Source: Pseudomonas mangiferae
GTDB taxonomy: Bacteria > Pseudomonadota > Gammaproteobacteria > Pseudomonadales > Pseudomonadaceae
Direction: 5' to 3'
Assembly: GCF_007109405.1 (NCBI RefSeq)
Contig: NZ_VJOY01000025.1
Location: 1-37,192 of the forward strand
DNA: 37,192 bases
Shown: positions 31,684 through 37,192 of the stretch, piece after piece
Layout: each line of letters opens with the position of its first letter
Position numbering within the stretch: position 1 is the first letter of the stretch
Notes under the pieces: generated by a model
What the model was told of the DNA's origin: nothing
The model's database searches: none
What the model saw: the letters and a program-made list of their open reading frames with translations, nothing else
Position numbers and translations under genes: made by a program

Positions 31684-33960
31684 TTAGGTGCGGATAGGCG
31701 TCCGTACGGGAAGCGCGGAATGAATCCAGTTTGCTTGCGTAAGCGCCCGAACTCCATCACTTCGAACATCTGGGTTTCCATCAAGAGCACGAAGCGTGAC
31801 GATGATGGTCACCGGAAGCGCATGTGTCAGAGATGGTTCAAAGGCGCGAAGCATTGCGGTGGCTTGAAGCCCCCAAGTTTCAACGGCTGTTCCTTGGGGA
31901 AAGCTCTTGCGATGAACTTTCACAGGCGACCATTTGCTTCCATGCTCCACTTGAGCAGCTTCATAGCCGCTTTGGCCCTCCTCGCCATCCATGGGGACTT
32001 TACCTTTAATGTTATTGCCGTCGATTTCGCCAAAACTCAATTCAACATTGGCACGAACATACTCACTGCCAGCACCAGGATCAACTGGTGGTGCGTAGGC
32101 AGCAGTAATGATGATCTCACCTCGAAATTTTCCATTATGAATCAGGGCGTTGGGGATTGGATATGGAGTTTTACGCCACCGCATTCCCGGTACTAGGTCC
32201 GCTTGGAAAACCATTGTGAAGCTGTCATCGCTGTCATACAGACATTTCAGAATCGCCTCTGGTCTACCTGCCCCATGATATCGGCGCTCGAACGCATCGT
32301 AATCAGGCGACGACAGCTGCGCAGAATGGATCATCAGGGCTTTTACCAATGCAGGCGTCGGTGTCAAAGCACCATGTCCGGTCACCGCCAGCCAGGCGTT
32401 GGCGGCCATTGCAGACGCGATAGGGGCTGCGTAACTAGTCCCGAAGCCATAACCTAAATGATTATTCGGCGTGAGCACTTTAAGGCTGCTCGGTCCGGCA
32501 GCCCAAGGCGCATGAACGCCTCCGCCCACATGAGTTATGTCTGGTTTCGGCGTAAAGACCGGACCCGGGCCGCAGCGAGAATATGGCGTAGGGTGCCCGG
32601 CCGCAGAGAGGGCCCCGGCAGCATCAACATGAGAGATCGACCCCACGGTTAATGCTCGAACAGATTCACCGGGGCACGAAACGCGGTCGGCAAGCTGTGC
32701 AGGGTTTGGCCACGTCCGGCGCGGCTGATCGAGATAGTTCCCAGCGGCGACAACGAAGAGAACACCATATCTATCGCTAAGGTCATCCAGCGCCATGGAC
32801 ATGTCACTGAAGCTTTGCTCGTCACACGCGGCGCCACCAAGCGAAAGATTCCAGACCTTGATATCCGGTCGGCGTTGCACCGCCTCTCGCAGTCTCAGCT
32901 CCAACTCACCGAAGGAAGATCCTGCAGCTTCTAGCCCGCATACATCATGTACATAGGCCTGCGTCGGAGATATCCAAGCGTGCCCATCATTGAAATGAGC
33001 CGCACCTGCCACGAGGGAGGCGACTGCCGTACCATGCTCAAAATTCGTATCAGGCGGAAGAACGTAGGTATCCCGACTTTTTACCCAATCGGCTATCGCC
33101 AATGCTTCTGTACTCACGCCCGTGTCAAAGACTGCCACTGTAGGGTAAACAGTGCTAGCGGAGGCAGTCGCACTCCCTGACGCAGCGGTTACCGGCACAC
33201 TTACCGAGTTACGACTGTAGAAGGTTGGCTCGGCGTAAATCTGGCGAGCGCCCGGGTAGTCCAGCAAGCTCTCAAGGGCTGAGTCGTCGAGTCGATCTAC
33301 ATGCCTTATCGCAATCAGAGGCAGGCCTCTCCCGATGGGGATTTCCGAGTAGTCAATGTGCAGCAACTTCAGTAAGCGGAGGATGGCTTCCTGGTTGATG
33401 CTGTTGAAATCTGACCGCTGATATTGGAAAAGTCTCAACAAGCCACGCCCCTTCTGCCGTAGCTCAGTGGGACCACTGGGGTTACGACGAGCCCGCCCCC
33501 AAGGCTCGACTCCTTCAATAACACTAAGATTAGCGGTGATTACTTTTGTTTTGCGCGTCAGAATGAGATTGTGTAGGGCAGAAATAGCGCTTCCATCTGC
33601 AGAAACCAGCATCTCGTCAATTTTGGCGTGTCCTGCTGCTTGCAGCCCTGCCTCCTGAGTAAGCTCGATTGGCCGATGGGACTTTGCGATCCCTTTCTCC
33701 CTGAGGCGGAGGACAAACGTAGACAGCTGGGACGGATACCTTTCCCTCTCACCGGATAAAGCAGTCGAAGCTTGCAGCAAGCTCTGCGAGAGAATTCTTC
33801 GGTATTCGTCATCCACCGGTACCAGAAGCTTCTTGCCACCACCAGGTGGACGCCCAACCGAACTGAGGTCTTTCGGAGAAAATGGGACATGAATGAAGGG
33901 GTTGTCAGTCCGTGGGCTGGGCCGTTCCTGGGCTGATTCTGGGCCTTTCTTGCGCGCCAT
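31684..33960 (-). CDS. ietS: IetS-like cytoplasmic subtilisin-family serine protease
   Basis: The 758-residue protein has no signal peptide, so unlike the neighbouring autotransporters it should act in the cytoplasm. A charged N-terminal domain of about 250 residues is followed by an S8 domain with Asp279 in VAVFDTGVS, His309 in FEHGTAVAS, Asn408 in VVAAGN and Ser509 in GFGTSYAAP. A beta-rich C-terminal domain follows. Its partner, an AAA+ ATPase gene, overlaps it by 56 bases upstream. The pair matches the IetAS layout, where IetS acts as a toxic protease and IetA as its controller, and which is counted among antiphage systems. The start ATG has GGAAGG eight bases upstream. GC content is far below the core. 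The identity is by architecture, not by alignment. Confidence 0.85.
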   Translation of the reverse strand: MARKKGPESAQERPSPRTDNPFIHVPFSPKDLSSVGRPPGGGKKLLVPVDDEYRRILSQSLLQASTALSGERERYPSQLSTFVLRLREKGIAKSHRPIELTQEAGLQAAGHAKIDEMLVSADGSAISALHNLILTRKTKVITANLSVIEGVEPWGRARRNPSGPTELRQKGRGLLRLFQYQRSDFNSINQEAILRLLKLLHIDYSEIPIGRGLPLIAIRHVDRLDDSALESLLDYPGARQIYAEPTFYSRNSVSVPVTAASGSATASASTVYPTVAVFDTGVSTEALAIADWVKSRDTYVLPPDTNFEHGTAVASLVAGAAHFNDGHAWISPTQAYVHDVCGLEAAGSSFGELELRLREAVQRRPDIKVWNLSLGGAACDEQSFSDMSMALDDLSDRYGVLFVVAAGNYLDQPRRTWPNPAQLADRVSCPGESVRALTVGSISHVDAAGALSAAGHPTPYSRCGPGPVFTPKPDITHVGGGVHAPWAAGPSSLKVLTPNNHLGYGFGTSYAAPIASAMAANAWLAVTGHGALTPTPALVKALMIHSAQLSSPDYDAFERRYHGAGRPEAILKCLYDSDDSFTMVFQADLVPGMRWRKTPYPIPNALIHNGKFRGEIIITAAYAPPVDPGAGSEYVRANVELSFGEIDGNNIKGKVPMDGEEGQSGYEAAQVEHGSKWSPVKVHRKSFPQGTAVETWGLQATAMLRAFEPSLTHALPVTIIVTLRALDGNPDVRSDGVRALTQANWIHSALPVRTPIRT

Positions 33961-35119
33961 GTTCGCTGCCTTCCTTGATGACTTTACCTACATACCTTGT
34001 CGACAAGCCGTACAGCTTAGCGAGTGCCCTAAATGAAAAATGCTTTGGCGACCACTCACGTAGCCAATAAATCTCGGCCTCGACGGTTGATAGCAGTATG
34101 CCACTCGTTATCGCAAGATTTAAGCCTAGTCGTCGCAGCAGCTCTAACTCACTGATTTCTACGGTACCTGCCAGAACAGTTGCTCGCTTCGTATCCAGGC
34201 ATACCTGCTCAATGTTTGCACCGGTAATACCTGCAGAGATACCTGCGAGATGATCCAAGTCCACTCCCTCGGTCGTATATGGCAACAAAAATTGGACCCA
34301 TAGCTGCCTACGCAAAGCAGTGTCTGGAATCTGCATGGGGACGCGAAAGTAGAAACGTCGCCACACTGCTGGATCCAGCAATCGATCGTGATTCGTGGCA
34401 GCAATAACGACGGTACTTTCAGTTATCGCGTCTATATTTTGCAGAAGTGCGATAACAACGCGCTGCAGCTCTCCAACATCTCTATCGTTCCCCCTAGCGC
34501 TCGCGAGGGCATCAAACTCGTCGAGAAAAAGTACACACGGCCGTTGTTGCGCGAACTCGAAAACCCTTCTCAGATTTCTACTGGTCTGCCCCAATAGGCT
34601 ACTCACTAGAGTATCGCAACGCACTGTAAGCAGCGGCAGCCTGAGCTTGGCAGCGATATAGCGCGCTAATTTGGTTTTTCCGGTTCCGGGTGGTCCGTAA
34701 GCTAACAGCCTACTCGGCATTGCTGCATTGACCCGGGACAGCTCGTCGTAGCGTTGGACATTGACTATGAATTCACCGATTCGGGAGGCAATGGCACTCG
34801 GTAGCAGGAGGTTAGTTTCATCCTCCACTGGATGGCTCACGTCCACCGTATGCAAATGGCTTTCACCATCAACGGGCAGGTTGCCAAAACTAATGCCGTT
34901 CGAAGCATCCTGGGCATTTGCTAGCGCGACAGGTGCTCGGGCAAGCCGCTCGCGAATCATGCGGGCCTGCTTACCATTTCCGGCCTGCTCCAGCTTCTCA
35001 GCAAGAAGCCCCGCATAGTTCGAGGCCATGCTGGCATTGGCCTTCAGTGCACCATCAAGGATTTTCAATATTTCGGAGAGATGTTCCAAGTGAGCTACCA
35101 ATCGGCATAATCGATTCAA
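33905..35119 (-). CDS. ietA: IetA-like AAA+ ATPase, partner of the subtilase
   Basis: This up to 404-residue protein starts with a helical region of about 60 residues (ILKILDGALKANASMASNYA) and has a single AAA+ module: Walker A GPPGTGKTK at 142-150, Walker B VLFLDEFDAL with Asp200-Glu201, sensor 1 IAATNHDR with Asn243, and an arginine-finger pair in VWRRFYF. A C-terminal segment, residues 360-383 (FSFRALAKLYGLSTRYVGKV), looks like a helix-turn-helix. The nearest start is a TTG at 35119. It lacks a good ribosome-binding site, and other TTG starts or the ATG at codon 31 are possible. It is first in the operon with the subtilase. In the IetAS model it restrains or loads the protease. Confidence 0.85.
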   Translation of the reverse strand: MNRLCRLVAHLEHLSEILKILDGALKANASMASNYAGLLAEKLEQAGNGKQARMIRERLARAPVALANAQDASNGISFGNLPVDGESHLHTVDVSHPVEDETNLLLPSAIASRIGEFIVNVQRYDELSRVNAAMPSRLLAYGPPGTGKTKLARYIAAKLRLPLLTVRCDTLVSSLLGQTSRNLRRVFEFAQQRPCVLFLDEFDALASARGNDRDVGELQRVVIALLQNIDAITESTVVIAATNHDRLLDPAVWRRFYFRVPMQIPDTALRRQLWVQFLLPYTTEGVDLDHLAGISAGITGANIEQVCLDTKRATVLAGTVEISELELLRRLGLNLAITSGILLSTVEAEIYWLREWSPKHFSFRALAKLYGLSTRYVGKVIKEGSEHGAQERPRISPGTAQPTD

Positions 35120-35262
35120 ATTTCGGCTAAAGTGTAACGTAAAAGCGAAGAACCGCTACAGAATCTTGACCTTTTGAAACGGACAAGAATGGCTCGCTCG
35201 CACAGAATGCCTTTCACCTGGCGATGCCCAGCCTCTCAGCACTACACAAATGTGATAGCAAA

Positions 35263-35284
35263 TTTTGGCCGATAGCTGACACTC
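35263..35284 (+). repeat. Right copy of an imperfect flanking direct repeat
   Basis: The segment beginning TTTTGGCCGATAGC and ending GACACTC lies upstream of the ATPase gene, between it and the aldo-keto reductase gene. It is the counterpart of 31647-31668 (16 of 22 bases identical). Confidence 0.5.
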
Positions 35285-35315
35285 CCCCCAAATGCCCAAC
35301 TTCCATCCCTGCCCC

Positions 35316-36179
35316 CTAAACCATCCCATCCAACTCCCCCAACCACTCCGGCGCGATCACCAATTCGCTGGCGCTGAGGTTTTCGTGCAGGTGGGCGACG
35401 GAGGAGGTTCCGGGGATCAGCAGCAGGTTGGGCGAGCGTTGCAGCAGCCAGGCCAGGGCGACGCGCATGGGCGAGGCGTTCAGGCGGGCCGCTACGCGGG
35501 AGAGGGTGTCCGACTGCAGCGGGCTGAAGCCGCCCAGGGGGAAGAAGGGCACGTAGGCGATGCCCTGGCGGGCCAGGTCGGTGATCAGCGCGTCGTCGGT
35601 GCGGTGGGCCAGGTTGTAGTGGTTCTGCACGCACACCACGGGGGCGATGGCCTGGGCCTGCGCGATCTGGGTGGGCGAGACGTTGCTCACGCCGAGCTGG
35701 CGGATCAGGCCCTGGCGTTGCAGGTCGGCCAGCGTGCCGAAGCCGTCCTCGATGGAGGCGTCGTCGGGAGCGTGCATCGTGCCCCAGGCCCGGTAGTTCA
35801 CCACGTCCAATGCATCGACGCCCAGGTTGCGCAGGTTGTCATGCACCGCGCGGGTCAGCTCGGCGGGGCTGTGCGCCGGGTTCCAGGAGGCGTCGGCGCC
35901 GCGCACGGCACCGACCTTGGTGACGATCACCAGGTCGTCGGCATAGGGATGCAGGGCCTCGCGGATCAGCTGGTTGGTGATGTGGGGGCCGTAGAAGTCC
36001 GAAGTGTCGATGTGGTTCACACCGGCGTCGACCGCCGCCCGCAGCACGGCGAGAGCGGCCGCACGATCCCGGGGTGGGCCGAAGACCTGCGGGCCGGCGA
36101 GCTGCATGGCGCCGTAGCCCATGCGGTTGACGGTGCGGTTTCCGAGCGAATAGGTACCGGCCTGGCTGGCGTGGCTCAT
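35316..36179 (-). CDS. YdbC/PdxI-type aldo-keto reductase (pyridoxal reductase-like)
   Basis: The 287-residue protein closely follows E. coli YdbC (PdxI), which reduces pyridoxal to pyridoxine with NADPH. Shared segments include VNRMGYGAMQLAGPQVFGPP, GVNHIDTSDFYGPH with catalytic Asp and Tyr, VTKVGAVRG with the lysine, VQNHYNLAHR, GIAYVPFFPLGGF and LIPGTSSVAHLHENL for cofactor binding. The usual catalytic histidine is replaced by asparagine in DVVNYRAW, as in YdbC (DVVNLR). A GAGG sits eight bases before the ATG at 36179. It may be misread as a generic sugar or xenobiotic reductase. The divergent LysR gene probably regulates it. High GC marks the return to core sequence. Confidence 0.88.
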   Translation of the reverse strand: MSHASQAGTYSLGNRTVNRMGYGAMQLAGPQVFGPPRDRAAALAVLRAAVDAGVNHIDTSDFYGPHITNQLIREALHPYADDLVIVTKVGAVRGADASWNPAHSPAELTRAVHDNLRNLGVDALDVVNYRAWGTMHAPDDASIEDGFGTLADLQRQGLIRQLGVSNVSPTQIAQAQAIAPVVCVQNHYNLAHRTDDALITDLARQGIAYVPFFPLGGFSPLQSDTLSRVAARLNASPMRVALAWLLQRSPNLLLIPGTSSVAHLHENLSASELVIAPEWLGELDGMV

Positions 36180-36211
36180 GTCGTTTGCCTCGTTGGGTGG
36201 GGGAGGAGCCC

Positions 36212-36251
36212 ACTATAGGCATTGACCATTTCCCCGATAATGGGCTGCAAT
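36212..36251. promoter_or_regulatory. Overlapping divergent promoters with a central dyad
   Basis: CCATT (36226-36230) and AATGG (36239-36243) form an inverted repeat with an 8-base spacer, a plausible LysR site. On the minus strand TATAGT (36212-36217) is a strong -10 for the reductase, with TTATCG 17 bases upstream as a weak -35. On the plus strand TTGACC (36222-36227) and TGCAAT (36246-36251), 18 bases apart, could serve the LysR gene. Regulator binding would cover both. Confidence 0.45.
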
Positions 36252-36279
36252 CGGCACGGCCTGTACGGGAGCACGAACA

Positions 36280-37185
36280 ATGCCAACGGATATCCAGGAT
36301 GTATTGGCCTTCGTCGCCGTGGTGAAAGCCGGTGGCTTTCGCGAAGGGTCGCGGGTCAGCGGCAAGTCCGCCTCCAGCCTTAGCGACGCGGTGCGGCGCC
36401 TGGAGGCGGGCCTGGGGGTGCGCCTGCTCAATCGGACTACCCGTAGCGTGGTGCCCACCGAGGCCGGCACGCGGTTGATGGAGCGCATCGTGCCGGCCCT
36501 GGGCGAGGTGGAGTCGGCGCTGGACGTGGTCAACGATTTCCGCGACCGCCCGTCTGGCACGCTGAAGCTCAACGTACCCCTGAGCGCCGCACGGCTGGTG
36601 CTGCCCTCGATCATCACGCCGTTCCTGAAGATCTACCCCGACATCCGGCTCGAAGTGATGGTCGAGGAGAGCTTCGTCGACGTGCTGGCGGCCGGCTGCG
36701 ATGCAGGCATTCGCTACGACGAGCGCCTGGAGCAGGACATGATCGCCGTGCCCATCGGCCCGCGCGTGCAGCGCTTCGCCACAGCCGCCTCGCCGGCCTA
36801 CCTCGACGCCCATGGCCGGCCGCAGCATCCCCGGGACCTGTTGCAGCACGCCTGCCTGCGCGGCAAGTTTCCCAGCGGCGCGACCCCGCTGTGGGAGTAC
36901 ACGCGCCAGGGCGAGACCCTCAGCCTCGACCCCACGGGACCGCTGGTGGTGCGCATCGGCGGCGCCATCGACCTGTCGGTGCAGGCCGCGATCGACGGCC
37001 TGGGCATCGTCCACCTGTTCGAGGACTGGCTGCGCCCGCACCTGAACAGCGGCGCGCTGGAGCCGGTGCTCGAACCCTGGTGGCACAGCTTTCCCGGGCC
37101 CTTCCTCTATTACCCCGGCCGCCGCTACCTGCCGTCGCCGCTGCGGGCGTTCATCGACTTCATCCGGGCGTCGGGGGAGGGCTGA
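36280..37185 (+). CDS. LysR-family transcriptional regulator
   Basis: The 301-residue protein has an N-terminal winged helix-turn-helix with ALDxFxxV-type opening LAFVAVVKAGGFREGSRVSG, recognition helix SASSLSDAVRRLE, and LLNRTTRSVVPTEAG, then a periplasmic-binding-like sensor domain. It belongs to the CrgA-like group by the NRTTR and PTEAG pattern. Late residues YYPGRRYLPSPLRAFIDFI are typical of this group. The ATG at 36280 is 100 bases from the divergent aldo-keto reductase, which it probably controls. The ligand is unknown. It ends seven bases before the window end, so its downstream neighbour is not seen. Confidence 0.9.
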   Translation: MPTDIQDVLAFVAVVKAGGFREGSRVSGKSASSLSDAVRRLEAGLGVRLLNRTTRSVVPTEAGTRLMERIVPALGEVESALDVVNDFRDRPSGTLKLNVPLSAARLVLPSIITPFLKIYPDIRLEVMVEESFVDVLAAGCDAGIRYDERLEQDMIAVPIGPRVQRFATAASPAYLDAHGRPQHPRDLLQHACLRGKFPSGATPLWEYTRQGETLSLDPTGPLVVRIGGAIDLSVQAAIDGLGIVHLFEDWLRPHLNSGALEPVLEPWWHSFPGPFLYYPGRRYLPSPLRAFIDFIRASGEG

Positions 37186-37192
37186 CGGGGCG

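Noticed and set aside
1-37192. Search for CRISPR arrays, tRNA or rRNA genes, integrases and transposases
   Set aside because: No regularly spaced repeats, cloverleaf with acceptor end, rRNA core sequence or recombinase motif was seen by eye. A dedicated scan would be decisive.

Overview
This is a high-GC chromosomal window from a gammaproteobacterium of the genus Pseudomonas. The order ilvA end, SDR/DoxX-like gene, DUF2269 gene, HAD hydrolase, rppH-ptsP, NRDE gene, TSUP gene, lgt-thyA, followed later by glpQ and folA, resembles the PA0331-PA0350 neighbourhood of P. aeruginosa as I remember it. Proteins such as a 264-residue ThyA and a 759-residue PtsP fit the genus. I cannot name the species. 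No rRNA, tRNA, CRISPR array, intact insertion sequence or phage gene was seen.

Positions 1-22677 are conserved housekeeping sequence. They hold isoleucine synthesis (ilvA end), RNA 5'-end decapping (rppH) with the nitrogen phosphotransferase enzyme I (ptsP), lipoprotein maturation (lgt), folate and thymidylate metabolism (thyA, folA), phosphodiester scavenging (glpQ, with a Pho-box-like site), methylglyoxal detoxification (gloA), a UvrD-type helicase, an FKBP isomerase and the SstT transporter. Less familiar units are a three-gene operon (DUF2868 membrane protein, DUF3482 GTPase, B-box-like zinc/membrane protein) and a LysR regulator divergent from an EamA transporter.

Positions 22678-31683 are accessory. 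A 695-base gap leads to two unknown overlapping genes (23373-24237), the second encoding a likely exported protein. Two tandem, clearly homologous subtilisin-type autotransporter proteases follow (24576-27566 and 27658-30768), closed by a clear intrinsic terminator. A lone DUF6434-type small gene lies beyond an 18-bp perfect palindrome.

Positions 31684-35119 are compositionally foreign, visibly more AT-rich than the core. They carry an AAA+ ATPase gene overlapping by 56 bp a cytoplasmic S8 subtilase gene. This pair has the architecture of IetAS, a toxin-antitoxin-like locus known from Ti plasmids and also counted among antiphage systems. Imperfect 22-bp direct repeats (16 of 22 identical) flank it. 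This is the best candidate for an unusual biological system here. The window ends with a YdbC/PdxI-type aldo-keto reductase divergent from a LysR regulator, with overlapping promoter-like sequences and an inverted repeat between them.
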